The notes beneath the pieces were generated by a model. The model ran no database searches. It saw nothing but the letters and a program-made list of their open reading frames with translations, and had not been told where the DNA came from. Below are positions 25,332 through 34,895 of a DNA stretch of 64,000 nt, in pieces (the stretch's first letter is position 1; each line of letters starts with the position of its first letter). The stretch comes from Phycisphaerae bacterium (GTDB taxonomy: Bacteria; Planctomycetota; Phycisphaerae; UBA1845; PWPN01). The translations under genes were made by a program, and so were the position numbers. The stretch is taken from contig JAUCQB010000055.1 in NCBI GenBank assembly GCA_030372985.1, positions 28,183 through 92,182 on the forward strand, in the 5' to 3' direction.

Positions 25332-26657
25332 ATGCGCGTAGAACCCAGAGCGGACACCAGGGACAGGTCGGAAGGCTTCAAATGGCCGGCCACGCTGATT
25401 GTCACCCTGCTGACCGCCTGCATCGGGTGCGCGGGATCAGGCCAAAGGATCACGGGCGTTGTGCCGGCCGACTGGCCTTCAGATCTGACGATGCCTGTCG
25501 AAGTGCCTCTGCCGGCGATGCCCGCGGGCATGACCGCTGCCTGCGTCAGAACGAACAATCTCGTCGTCCGGGTTTCCATCGGAGGCCAACCGGCAGCTTT
25601 CCAGCCCGCCGACATCGGCCTGGACGATCCGTTCTCCCCGGGCGGGGGCTCCGTTTTGAGGACATGCCTCCGGCTCAGGGAATCGGACCGGGGACAGCCA
25701 ATCGAGATCTTTGTCGAAGAGCGTCCTGAGGCTCAGGCTGCCACCTGTTGCGGCGCGCAGTACCGCGAGCCCCTTCTCCACGTGGCCGCAGGACCGGATA
25801 AGCCGATGCTGTCCTATTGGCACGGCCCCGCGGACTCCAAGAATCCCAAGAGCTACCCGTTGAACGACTTCATCCATCCGGTGATCGGTCTGGATGGCGA
25901 GGAACTGACCGCCGCCTCGCCGGGGGACCACATTCATCATCGCGGGATCTTCTGGGCCTGGGTGCGCACCGAACGGCAAGGAAGGTGGCGAAACGAGTGG
26001 TGGATACCGAGGGAGTTCGTCGCCGAGCCCGGTCGTCTCGAATATGACGTTGACGGGGCAACTTCCTGCCGTTTCACCGCCGAGCACTTCTGGACCTACC
26101 GTCCGGCCGATCGGGCTCGAAGCGAACGGTTCGTTCGAGAAGTGGTCGATTGCCGGGTCTACGGTGGTTCGGCGGCCGGGCGAGCTGTGGATGTTGACCT
26201 GACGCTCACCGCCCTCGTCGATGGTATTCGGATCGGAGGCCAGACGACCGCCGACAAGGGATACGGTGGGATGACCTGCCGCTTCGGATCGGCGACAGAG
26301 GTCCGCATGGAGAATGATCAGGGCCTGATTGGCTCGGACAGCCTCAATCACGTGGTGGCCAAGTGGGTGGATTGGACAGGCAGGTTCACCGGGCCAGATG
26401 GCCGGCGTCTACCGCATCGAAGCGGCGCTGCCCTGATGGTTCACCCTTCACACCCGGCTTATCCTCCGGAATGGATCGTCCGAGCGTACGGCCCCATCGG
26501 CCTGGCCTACCCGGGCCTCCAAATGATCGAGCTGCCCAGGAACGAGCCGCTCCATCTGCGGTATCGGCTGTGGATCCACCGCGGCGAGGCCATCGCCGGC
26601 AGGGTCCCGGAGGCATACCGGGCTTACATCGCCGATTGGAGATGGAAGGCCGGGTAA
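25332..26657 (+). CDS. PmoA/DUF6807-family lipoprotein
   Basis: A 441-residue protein with an N-terminal hydrophobic segment and lipobox-like cysteines in LLTACIGCAG (about residues 27-36), so probably a lipoprotein. The body matches the so-called PmoA family (DUF6807), common in Planctomycetota, with LSYWHGPADSKNPKSYP near 163, the His-rich GDHIHHRGIFWAWV near 200, and WVDWTGRFTG near 345. Despite the name, these proteins are not methane monooxygenase subunits; they occur with sugar-modifying oxidoreductases and their reaction is not established to my knowledge. The ATG at 25332 has AGAGGA about 12 bases before it. An alpha-mannosidase gene follows after 58 bases. Confidence 0.78.
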   Translation: MRVEPRADTRDRSEGFKWPATLIVTLLTACIGCAGSGQRITGVVPADWPSDLTMPVEVPLPAMPAGMTAACVRTNNLVVRVSIGGQPAAFQPADIGLDDPFSPGGGSVLRTCLRLRESDRGQPIEIFVEERPEAQAATCCGAQYREPLLHVAAGPDKPMLSYWHGPADSKNPKSYPLNDFIHPVIGLDGEELTAASPGDHIHHRGIFWAWVRTERQGRWRNEWWIPREFVAEPGRLEYDVDGATSCRFTAEHFWTYRPADRARSERFVREVVDCRVYGGSAAGRAVDVDLTLTALVDGIRIGGQTTADKGYGGMTCRFGSATEVRMENDQGLIGSDSLNHVVAKWVDWTGRFTGPDGRRLPHRSGAALMVHPSHPAYPPEWIVRAYGPIGLAYPGLQMIELPRNEPLHLRYRLWIHRGEAIAGRVPEAYRAYIADWRWKAG

Positions 26658-26715
26658 CGCCTGCCGGCTGGCATCTCAACGCCATCCCAGCCTATGATCT
26701 CCGGCTCCGTACGAC

Positions 26716-29442
26716 ATGACTCAGCAAGGAGACGCCAGTTTGTCAACGTCGAAACGCATCGGGCACTATGTAGCCAGCACCCACTGGGACCGCGAGTGGT
26801 ACGAGACCTTCCAGGACTACCGCTTTCGCCTGGTCAACCTGTTGGATGAAGTCCTGGATACGATGAAGACCGACCCGGACTTCAGGTTCTTCCAGATGGA
26901 CGGGCAGGTCATCACGATCGAAGACTACCTGGAGATCCGGCCCGAACGGGAGGCCGAGATTCACGAACTGGCAAGAGCCGGTCGCCTCAAGCTGGGTCCA
27001 TGGTACGTCCTTCCGGATGAATTCCTGGTCAGCGGCGAGTCGATCATCCGCAATCTGCAAATGGGGCTCAGGATCTCGCAGCGATTCGGCGAACCGTCGA
27101 AAGCGGGATTCCTGTGCGACATGTTCGGCCACACCTCACAGATGCCCCAGATTCTCCGCGGATTCGGAATCGACAACGCGTTCCTCTGGCGAGGAGTCAA
27201 CGAGGTAACGCACGGGGCGATGTTCCGCTGGCAGGCGCCGGACGGGAGCGAGGTGACCGCCTACCGGTTCAGCCCGCGCAGCGGCTACTGTGCCTACGCT
27301 TTCAAGGTACGTCACTGTCATGAGCCCGAGGTGGCCTTCGACCTTGAGACGGCGATAAAGGATTTCCGCGAGTACCTTGACTTCGAGACCGCCCGATGCC
27401 CGACAAATGCTTTCCTGGTCTTCGACGGGGGCGACCACATGGAGATCGAGCCGCAGACGACCAGGCTGCTGGCCGAGGCCAACAAGCGGTTCGCCGACGT
27501 TGAGATCATCAGTTCCACTCTCGACGCATTCATCGAAGACGTTCGCAAGGATCGCGACAAGATCGCCAGAGCCTTCGCCGGCGAGTTGCGTGAACCGGCC
27601 GTGCTCGGCGACGAGCAGTGGTTGATTCCGGGTGTGCTCAGCAGCCGGATTCACCTCAAGCAGGCCAACGCCCGTTGCGAGAACGAGTTGTGTCTGTGGG
27701 CGGAGCCGTTCAGCGTTTTCGCCGCCCGACTGGGCCGGCCCTATCCCACCGCGTTCCTCAACACCGCCTGGCGGCACCTGCTCCAGAACCATCCGCACGA
27801 CTCGATGTGCGGCTGCGGCATCGACCAGGTTCACAACGACATGCTTTACCACTTCGATCAGTCGCGGCTCATCGCCGCTCACGTCACACGGGATGCGCTG
27901 CGGCACATTGCCGAGCGGGTCCGACTGCCGGAGATGGGCGAGACAGACTTCGCGATCGTGGTCTTCAACCCGGTCGGCGAACCGATTGACGGACCGGTCG
28001 ACCTGACCCTGCGGTTCCCCGAAGGCATCGACGCGACCTATCAGGAATGGTTCGGCTTCGAGAAGAAGATCGGCTTCAGGCTGTTCGATGCCGACAACCG
28101 CGAGCTGCCGTACCAGTATGTGAACCAGCGCCGCGAGCGATACGGTTTCCGGCGGCCGCTGCGCAAGTTCCCGGCCGTTGACGCGCGGCACGAGGTGGAT
28201 GTGAGCGTGCCCTTGAGAGTGCCCGCATACGGCTACACCACCCTCATCTGCCGGCCGCTCAAGGAGCCGACCCGCCATCTCGGCACGATGGCCGTCGACG
28301 ACCATACCATCGAGAACGAGTCCCTGAGAATCAGCGTCAACTCCAATGGCACGCTGGCCCTGACCGACAAACGAACCGGCCAGGTGTACGATCGCCTCCT
28401 GACGCTCGAAGACTGCGCCGACATCGGCGACGGCTGGTACCACGGTACGGCGGTCAACGAGCAGGTGTTCACCTCGATCGCTTCGTCAGCCGACGTCGCT
28501 CTCACCGCCGACGGGCCTCACAAGGCCACGCTGACCATACGGGTCAGCTTGAACGTGCCGGAGCAATTCCAGTGTGGTCCGATCATGGCCCGTTCCGAGT
28601 CGCTCAAGCCGCTGATCGTCGTCCACCACGTGACGCTTCGCAAAGACGGCGACATGGTCGAGGTCCGCACCGAGGTGGACAACGTGGTCCGCGATCACCG
28701 GTTGCGAGTGCTGTTCCCGACGGGCTGCAAGGCGACAACGTATCTGGCCGACCAGGCGTTTGATGTCGTGGAGCGCCCCATCGCTCTGCGGGCCGACAAC
28801 GCGAAGCTCAAGGAGATGGAACTCGAGACCAAGCCGCAACAGACTTGGACGGCCGTCGACGATGACAAGCGGGGCCTTGCGGTGATTGCTGCAGGCCTGC
28901 CCGAGTCCGCCGTTCGCGACCAGCCCGAGCGGCCGATCGCCCTGACCCTGCTGCGATCGTTCGTGCGCGCGGTCCTGACCAGCGGCAACGAAGGCGGCCA
29001 GATCCAGGGCCGGCACGAGTTCCGGTACCGAATTGTGCCGCTGTCGGGCAAACCCGACGTTGCCCACTTGTGCCGGATCGGACAGCAACTTGCCGCCGGC
29101 GTGCGGGTCGTGCAACAGGAACGACGCGACATCGTTGGGCAGCCGGGCGTCACCCCGGCGGAACGAACGCTGCCCGCCTCCCAATCCTTCTTGAGCGTCG
29201 ACGGGAGGAATGTCGTGGTCACCGCGCTTCATCGCTGGCACGAGGGCGAAGACGCGGCCCTTCGCCTCTTCAACCCGACCGCCCGGCGGGTCGAGGTTGC
29301 CGTCACCGTGCCCGGTGTTCAGAAGCCGGCCACAATCACCGATTTCACGGGTACAAGGATCGCCGCGGCGCCACGTGACGGAGACAAAGTCTGCATCAAT
29401 CTGAAACCCAAGCAGATCGCCACGATCCAGTGGAGCGACTGA
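26716..29442 (+). CDS. Glycoside hydrolase family 38 alpha-mannosidase
   Basis: A 908-residue GH38 enzyme with no signal peptide, so probably cytoplasmic. The zinc ligands and active site are visible: STHWDREWYETF near residue 22, GPWYVLPDEFLVSGES near 93, the nucleophile Asp in GFLCDMFGHTSQMPQIL near 131, and HPHDSMCGCGIDQVH near 355. A beta-rich C-terminal half (about 400-908) contains the usual GH38 sandwich domains. It resembles bacterial mannosylglycerate hydrolase and free-mannoside hydrolases more than Golgi enzymes, but the substrate is not determined. It probably shares a transcript with the PmoA-like lipoprotein gene 58 bases upstream. Confidence 0.93.
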   Translation: MTQQGDASLSTSKRIGHYVASTHWDREWYETFQDYRFRLVNLLDEVLDTMKTDPDFRFFQMDGQVITIEDYLEIRPEREAEIHELARAGRLKLGPWYVLPDEFLVSGESIIRNLQMGLRISQRFGEPSKAGFLCDMFGHTSQMPQILRGFGIDNAFLWRGVNEVTHGAMFRWQAPDGSEVTAYRFSPRSGYCAYAFKVRHCHEPEVAFDLETAIKDFREYLDFETARCPTNAFLVFDGGDHMEIEPQTTRLLAEANKRFADVEIISSTLDAFIEDVRKDRDKIARAFAGELREPAVLGDEQWLIPGVLSSRIHLKQANARCENELCLWAEPFSVFAARLGRPYPTAFLNTAWRHLLQNHPHDSMCGCGIDQVHNDMLYHFDQSRLIAAHVTRDALRHIAERVRLPEMGETDFAIVVFNPVGEPIDGPVDLTLRFPEGIDATYQEWFGFEKKIGFRLFDADNRELPYQYVNQRRERYGFRRPLRKFPAVDARHEVDVSVPLRVPAYGYTTLICRPLKEPTRHLGTMAVDDHTIENESLRISVNSNGTLALTDKRTGQVYDRLLTLEDCADIGDGWYHGTAVNEQVFTSIASSADVALTADGPHKATLTIRVSLNVPEQFQCGPIMARSESLKPLIVVHHVTLRKDGDMVEVRTEVDNVVRDHRLRVLFPTGCKATTYLADQAFDVVERPIALRADNAKLKEMELETKPQQTWTAVDDDKRGLAVIAAGLPESAVRDQPERPIALTLLRSFVRAVLTSGNEGGQIQGRHEFRYRIVPLSGKPDVAHLCRIGQQLAAGVRVVQQERRDIVGQPGVTPAERTLPASQSFLSVDGRNVVVTALHRWHEGEDAALRLFNPTARRVEVAVTVPGVQKPATITDFTGTRIAAAPRDGDKVCINLKPKQIATIQWSD

Positions 29443-29696
29443 TAACCCTTGGGGCGGCACGATCAGACACACGGCATGACCGGAATCCTGCACGGTTCGC
29501 TCTGCTTGCCTCTGGTTATGAGGCATCTCGGCCAATTGGGGCCCTGTCCGAACAGCCATGTCAGCAGTTGAAGGTAAAGTAAAACAGCGCGTTAGTCGAA
29601 GAACCTGATGACGAGCCGCACGAGCAGGCGCAGGTGACTTGAGTTGAGTCGGCGATTGTTCTGCGCCGGTCGATCGTTGCGAAGGGACCGAGAATC

Positions 29697-30233
29697 ATGA
29701 GTCCGGGTGGAAGGGAGAGGCGGACGGTATACCGGGGGGTGAATCTGGTCGAACTGCTCCTCGTTGTCATCATTATCGGCATCATCGCCTCGATCGCGAT
29801 ACCGCGGGCCAGCCGCGGATCACGTGTCACGACTGAACCCGAGTTGGTCAACTGCCTGGCGATTCTGCGAATGGCGATCGAGGAGTATGCCGCGGACCAC
29901 GAGGGACGATTCCCGGGAACGAATCCGGACCGGACGGCCGGTGATCCCACGCTCTTTGCCGACCAACTGACGAAGTTCACGTCGGCAACCGGCGAGGTGT
30001 CGGAAATCCGGACCGCCGTCCACCGGTTCGGCCCTTACATCCGTCGCGGGATTCCGGCCGTACCAGTGGGAGCGCGCAAAGGATCATGGCAGGTGGCCAT
30101 CGACATCGACAGCTTGATGCCGACCGTGGATTTGAGCAAGCCGGCGGGATGGATCTACAACCCGCTGACCGGCGACATCATCGCCAACGCGGAGGGCATG
30201 GACGAGGCAGGACTGTTGTACTGCAACTACTGA
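29697..30233 (+). CDS. Type II secretion/type IV pilus pseudopilin (GspG/GspH-like)
   Basis: A 178-residue protein with a class III prepilin signal: a basic leader to YRG, then VNLVELLLVVIIIGIIASIAIP, in which the Glu five residues after the cleavage Gly is the hallmark. A single N-terminal hydrophobic helix is followed by a soluble domain with AIEEYAADHEGRFPG near 60 and KPAGWIYNPLTGDIIAN near 152. Such short pseudopilins are abundant in Phycisphaerae. The partner ATPase could be the GspE-like protein encoded at 23275. GGGACCGAGA lies just before the ATG. A hairpin terminator follows at 30330-30375. Confidence 0.85.
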   Translation: MSPGGRERRTVYRGVNLVELLLVVIIIGIIASIAIPRASRGSRVTTEPELVNCLAILRMAIEEYAADHEGRFPGTNPDRTAGDPTLFADQLTKFTSATGEVSEIRTAVHRFGPYIRRGIPAVPVGARKGSWQVAIDIDSLMPTVDLSKPAGWIYNPLTGDIIANAEGMDEAGLLYCNY

Positions 30234-30329
30234 TCGTTGAACTCTAACCAGACCGCGCGGTCGGCGGGCTCGACAAGACCCAAATTCGGCCCCTGAGTAT
30301 CTCCTGATATCTGGGGACCGACAGCGAAG

Positions 30330-30375
30330 GCGGCCGTGAGCCGGCTCCTCAGCCGAACTCACGGCCGCTTCTTTC
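30330..30375 (+). terminator. Rho-independent terminator after the pseudopilin gene
   Basis: GCGGCCGTGAG (30330-30340) pairs perfectly with CTCACGGCCGC (30358-30368), with a 17-base loop, followed by TTCTTTC. It lies between the plus-strand pseudopilin gene and the convergent minus-strand efflux operon; the T-rich side fits the plus strand. Confidence 0.75.
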
Positions 30376-30436
30376 AACACGAGCTGGTTGCCCGACGAGA
30401 CTGTGCCCCGCGCCGCCTGAGCCCTCGGTCCAACCA

Positions 30437-33400
30437 TCAAGTCGCCATCTCGCCTTCCGCATGCCGTGAAGCGACGGTCCGCCGGTGTTTCTCCACTCTG
30501 AACAGGCGCGATACCAGAACAAACGACAGCGGAATGAAGAGAAGATCGATGAACGTCGCGGAGAGCATTCCGCCGGTCACGGCGGTGCCAATGGCGTTCA
30601 TCGCGCCGGCGCCGGCGCCGGTGGCGATGGCCAGCGGCAGGACGCCGAAGAAGAAAGCCAGCGAAGTCATAATGACCGGGCGGAACCGGACTCTCACGGC
30701 CCCGAGAGTGGCCTCGACCAATCCTTCACCGTGGGCCATCCGCTCCTGCGTGAACTGAATGATCAGGATGGCGTTCTTGGTGGTCAGCCCAAGGGTGGTG
30801 AGAATCCCGATCTGGAAGTAGACGTCGTTGGGCAGCCCCCGCAGCCAGGTGGCCGCGGTCGCGCCGAATGCACCCAGCGGCAGCATCAGCATGTTGGCCA
30901 GCGGAATCGGCCAGCTTTCATACAGGGCGGCCACGCACAGGAAAATCACCAGAATGGAGAACGCGTACAGAATGGGGCCCTGTTTACCGGCCATCCGCTC
31001 CTGATAGGACAACCCGGTCCAGTCAAAGCCAAACCCCTGGGGCAGCTTCGCAACGATCTCCTCCATGGCCTGCATCGCGTCGCCGGAACTCCTGCCAGGG
31101 GCCGGCTCGCCCCAGATGTTCATGGAGGGAAACCCGTTGTAGCGCTCCAGTCGGGCAGGACCATAGACCCAGCGGCTGGAGGCGAAGGCGGACAACGGAA
31201 CCATCTTGCCCGCAGTGTTGCGGACGTAGATCTTGCCCAGATCCTTGGGCAGCATACGGTAAGGAGCGTCCAGTTGGGCATAAACCCGCTTGACCCGCCC
31301 GCCCTGGATGAAGTCGTTCACGTAAGCTCCGCCAAACGCCGCCGAGATCGTATTGTGGATCGAGGTGATCGGGACTCCGAGCGCTCCGGCCCGCTCCCAA
31401 TCCACGTCGAGCCGGTACTCGGGCACGTCCTCCAGGCCGTTCGGACGAACGACGGCCAGCCTCGGGTCCTGGGCGGCCATCCCCAGAAACTGGTTCCGGG
31501 CCTGCATCAGCTTTTCGTGACCCAAGCCGCCCCGATCGAGCAACTGAAAGTCAACGCCCCTGGCATTGCCCAACTCGACCACCGCAGGCGGCGGGAAAGC
31601 GAACACCAGGGCACTGCGCATCCGGGAGAAGGCCCTGGTGGCCCGCTCGGCAACGGCCTTGACTTTCAAGTCCGGCCGGTCGCGAAGTTTCCAATCCTTG
31701 AGCTTAATGAAGACCATCCCGTTGGCCTGAGACCGTCCCGAGAAGCCCACGCCGCAGATGGTCATGCAGGATGCCACCGCCTCCTTCTCGTGCTCCTGGA
31801 AATAGCGCTGAACGTCGTCCACCACCTTCTGGGTCTGTTCCAAGGTTGACCCCGTCGGCAGGATGATCTGAGCCAGCATCATCCCCTGGTCTTCGTCGGG
31901 CACGTAACCGGTAGGCAGGTAGCGGAAGAAATACATCACGGCCGATACGATCAGGACGTAGACCACCCCGTACCGCAGTTTCTGTCCAAAGGATCGGCCG
32001 ACGATCCCGACATAGATGTCCCGGATCCGGAAGAAAACGCGATCGAACAGCCTGAAGAAGGGACGGAGGAAGAAGACCGCCGCCTCGGCCGGCTCATGCC
32101 CCGCCGGTACCGGCTTGAGCAGGGAAGCGCACAGAACGGGCGTCAGGATCAGGGCCACGACCACCGACAGCATCATCGAAGAGATGATCGTGATCGAGAA
32201 CTGACGGTAGATCACACCAGTGGAGCCGGGGAAGAAGGCCATGGGGCCGAAGACCGCCGAGAGCACCAGGCCGATGCCGATCAGCGCGCTGGTGATCTGC
32301 TCCATGGATTTCTTGGTGGCCTCCCGGGGCGAAAGCCCCTCTTCACTCATGATCCGCTCCACGTTCTCCACCACCACGATGGCATCGTCCACCAGAAGAC
32401 CGATGGCCAGCACCATGGCGAACATGGTCAACATATTGACCGAGAAGCCGAAGATGTTCAGGGTCGCGAAGGTACCCAGAAGCACCACCGGCACGGCGAT
32501 GGTCGGGATCAGCGTTGCCCGGATGTTGCCCATGAACAGCCACATGACCAGGAACACCAGTCCGATGGCCTCGAAAAGCGTCTTGACCACCTCCTCGATG
32601 GCCACCTCAACAAACGGAGTGGTTTCGTACGGATAGACCACCTTCATACCGGGAGGGAAAAACCGGCTCATTTCTTCCAGCTTGGCCTTGACCGCAGCCG
32701 CGGTGTCCAGGGCATTGGCCCCCGCCACCTGACGAATGGCCAAGCCGGCGGAGGGCTTGCCGTTGTACTTGCCCTCGATCTCATACGAGTCGGTGCCGAG
32801 CTCGGCCCACCCCACCTCGCTGACCCGCACGATCGAGCCGTCCGGATTGATGCGCAGTGGAATCGACTCGAACTCCTCCGGTGTTTTCAGCAGGCTCTGA
32901 ACAATGATGGACGCGTTCAACCGCTGTCCTTCAACCGCCGGGGCCCCACCGAACTGGCCGGCGGAGACCTCCACGTTGTAGGCTCGAAGGGCCGCGACGA
33001 CATCTTCTATCGTCAGGGCATACTGGGTCAGGCGGTCGGGGTTCAGCCAGATGCGCATCGCATACTGCGACCCGAAGTTCTCCACCTCGCCCACGCCCGG
33101 CACCCGTGCCAGCACCTTCTCCAGGTTCGATTGGGCATAATCCCGCAAGTCATGGCCGTCCATGCTGCCGTCTTCCGAGATCAGACCGACGATCATCAGC
33201 CAGTTCCGCGTGGCCTTGCCGACCGTGACCCCTGACCGCTGGACCACCTCGGGCAGGTTGGCCATGGCGAGCTGGAGCTTGTTCTGCACCTTGGCCCACG
33301 CCAGATCCGGGTCGGTTCCCGGCGCGAAGGTCAGCTCGATGCGCGATGCTCCGGCCGAATCGCTCGTGGCCGAGAGGTAGATCATCTGATCGAGCCCGGT

Positions 33401-33610
33401 CATCTTCTGCTCGATGATCTGAGTCACACTGTTCTCGGTGGTCTCCGCCGAGGCCCCTGGGTAGAAGGACTGAATGTAGATCGACGGAGGGGCGATAGGC
33501 GGGTACTGCGATACCGGCAGGTTGTAGATGGCCAAACCGCCCGCCACCATCATGATGATCGCGATAACCCAGGCAAAGACCGGGCGATCGAGGAAAAACT
33601 TGGATAACAT
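30437..33610 (-). CDS. RND multidrug efflux pump, inner-membrane permease (AcrB/HAE1 type)
   Basis: A 1057-residue proton-driven pump of the hydrophobe/amphiphile efflux class. It starts MLSKFFLDRPVFAWVIAI, has twelve predicted transmembrane helices in two halves, and shows the proton-relay pair in LLVDDAIVVVENVERIM near residue 405 and the Lys in TLGLTTKNAILIIQFT near 960. The large periplasmic loops carry PPSIYIQSFYPGASAETTEN near 42. The length is the norm for AcrB. It is the last gene of an operon with the fusion protein 13 bases upstream. It would export dyes, drugs or lipophilic compounds to the outside through the TolC-like protein of the same operon. Confidence 0.96.
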   Translation of the reverse strand: MLSKFFLDRPVFAWVIAIIMMVAGGLAIYNLPVSQYPPIAPPSIYIQSFYPGASAETTENSVTQIIEQKMTGLDQMIYLSATSDSAGASRIELTFAPGTDPDLAWAKVQNKLQLAMANLPEVVQRSGVTVGKATRNWLMIVGLISEDGSMDGHDLRDYAQSNLEKVLARVPGVGEVENFGSQYAMRIWLNPDRLTQYALTIEDVVAALRAYNVEVSAGQFGGAPAVEGQRLNASIIVQSLLKTPEEFESIPLRINPDGSIVRVSEVGWAELGTDSYEIEGKYNGKPSAGLAIRQVAGANALDTAAAVKAKLEEMSRFFPPGMKVVYPYETTPFVEVAIEEVVKTLFEAIGLVFLVMWLFMGNIRATLIPTIAVPVVLLGTFATLNIFGFSVNMLTMFAMVLAIGLLVDDAIVVVENVERIMSEEGLSPREATKKSMEQITSALIGIGLVLSAVFGPMAFFPGSTGVIYRQFSITIISSMMLSVVVALILTPVLCASLLKPVPAGHEPAEAAVFFLRPFFRLFDRVFFRIRDIYVGIVGRSFGQKLRYGVVYVLIVSAVMYFFRYLPTGYVPDEDQGMMLAQIILPTGSTLEQTQKVVDDVQRYFQEHEKEAVASCMTICGVGFSGRSQANGMVFIKLKDWKLRDRPDLKVKAVAERATRAFSRMRSALVFAFPPPAVVELGNARGVDFQLLDRGGLGHEKLMQARNQFLGMAAQDPRLAVVRPNGLEDVPEYRLDVDWERAGALGVPITSIHNTISAAFGGAYVNDFIQGGRVKRVYAQLDAPYRMLPKDLGKIYVRNTAGKMVPLSAFASSRWVYGPARLERYNGFPSMNIWGEPAPGRSSGDAMQAMEEIVAKLPQGFGFDWTGLSYQERMAGKQGPILYAFSILVIFLCVAALYESWPIPLANMLMLPLGAFGATAATWLRGLPNDVYFQIGILTTLGLTTKNAILIIQFTQERMAHGEGLVEATLGAVRVRFRPVIMTSLAFFFGVLPLAIATGAGAGAMNAIGTAVTGGMLSATFIDLLFIPLSFVLVSRLFRVEKHRRTVASRHAEGEMAT

Positions 33611-33623
33611 CGGGGTGCTCCGC

Positions 33624-34826
33624 CTAATTCGCCTTTGGGGCCGACTGAACTTTCGTTACCGCCGCCGGACCATTCTTCTCGCCGGCATCAAACGGGACAG
33701 CCTGAACGGTAGCGCCAGGTCGCACTCGCTGAATGCCCTCAACGATCACCCGGTCACCGGGCGCCAAGCCCGAGGACACGAGCCATTTGTCACCGATCGC
33801 CCGGTCGGCCGTGAGCGCCCGCGGTTGAACCTTGCCTTCTGCATCCACGATCATCGCCACCGGGTTACCCTTGTGATCGAAGGACACACCTTGCTGCGGG
33901 ACAAGAATCGCGGTCTCGAGAACCCCCTCCTTGACAAAAGCCCAGACGAACATGCCCGGCAGGAGCAGATGATCGGGATTCGGAAACACGATGCGCAGGG
34001 TGAAGGAGCCGGTTGACGGATCCACTGTCACGTCGCGGAATTGCAGTGTGCCTTCCAGCGGATACGGTGTCCCGTCCTCCAGACGCAGACGCACCTTTCT
34101 CTGGTTCTCGTCATCCTTACTCAGTCTGCCGGTTTCCAGACTGCGCTTCAGGCGTAGCAGTTCGGCAGTGGATTGCGTCACGTCCACGTAGATGGGGTCA
34201 AGCTGTTGAATCGTCGCCAGGGGCGCGGGCTGATGGGCCGTGACCAGTGCGCCCACGGTGATGTTCGACTTGCCGATGCGCCCGGAAATGGGAGCCTTGA
34301 TGGGCGTATAGGACAGATCGATTTGCGCGCTCTCCATCTCGGCCTTTCGAAGCTCGATGGTGGCCTCAGCTTGTTCCAGGGCGGCAACCGCTTCGTCGTA
34401 ATCCTGCCGGCTGACCGCTCGTTCCGCCAAGGCGTTCTGGTAGCGCTCCACTCGGGCCCTGACCGCAGGGAGATTCGCCTCGGCAGCCGCCAGCGCGGCC
34501 TTGGCCCGGCTGAAGGCGGCCTCGTAAGGGGCCGGGTCAATCTGGTACAGCACATCCCCCGCTTTGACGTCCCGCCCCTCTTCGAACAGGCGCTTTTGGA
34601 TGATTCCACTTACCTGTGGCCGGACTTCGGCCACCAGGTAAGGCCATGTGCGGCCGGGTAACTCAGTCGTCAACTCGACCGGTTCCGGCGACATGGTGAC
34701 CACGGCGACTTGAGGCGGGCCCTGAGGTGGGGGCGGAGCCTGTTGCTTGTTGCAGCGCAACACGTTCAGGCCCGCGGCGCACAGCCCTAACAGGGCGGTC
34801 CGTGCGAAGTACTCGGCGATCAGCAT
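33624..34826 (-). CDS. RND efflux membrane fusion protein (AcrA type)
   Basis: A 400-residue periplasmic adaptor. The N-terminal hydrophobic segment ends near LNVLRCNKQQ, but the residues before the Cys do not fit a good lipobox. The lipoyl-like half motifs (VAEVRPQVSGIIQKRLFEEG near 66 and PISGRIGKSNITVG near 165) flank a coiled-coil hairpin (about 100-155), followed by beta-barrel and membrane-proximal domains (QGVSFDHKGNPVAMIV near 308). GAGGTG precedes the ATG. It joins the inner-membrane pump encoded 13 bases downstream to the outer-membrane factor encoded upstream. Confidence 0.94.
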   Translation of the reverse strand: MLIAEYFARTALLGLCAAGLNVLRCNKQQAPPPPQGPPQVAVVTMSPEPVELTTELPGRTWPYLVAEVRPQVSGIIQKRLFEEGRDVKAGDVLYQIDPAPYEAAFSRAKAALAAAEANLPAVRARVERYQNALAERAVSRQDYDEAVAALEQAEATIELRKAEMESAQIDLSYTPIKAPISGRIGKSNITVGALVTAHQPAPLATIQQLDPIYVDVTQSTAELLRLKRSLETGRLSKDDENQRKVRLRLEDGTPYPLEGTLQFRDVTVDPSTGSFTLRIVFPNPDHLLLPGMFVWAFVKEGVLETAILVPQQGVSFDHKGNPVAMIVDAEGKVQPRALTADRAIGDKWLVSSGLAPGDRVIVEGIQRVRPGATVQAVPFDAGEKNGPAAVTKVQSAPKAN

Positions 34827-34895
34827 TCAACACCTCACATCCTCTATGACTCGAGGAATCCAGCGTTCTGTTCAGTACTCGTATCCGGTACAGGT

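Noticed and set aside
25332..26657. A methane or ammonia monooxygenase subunit, because of the PmoA family name
   Set aside because: There are no membrane helices beyond the signal, no pmoB or pmoC, and the family name is historical.
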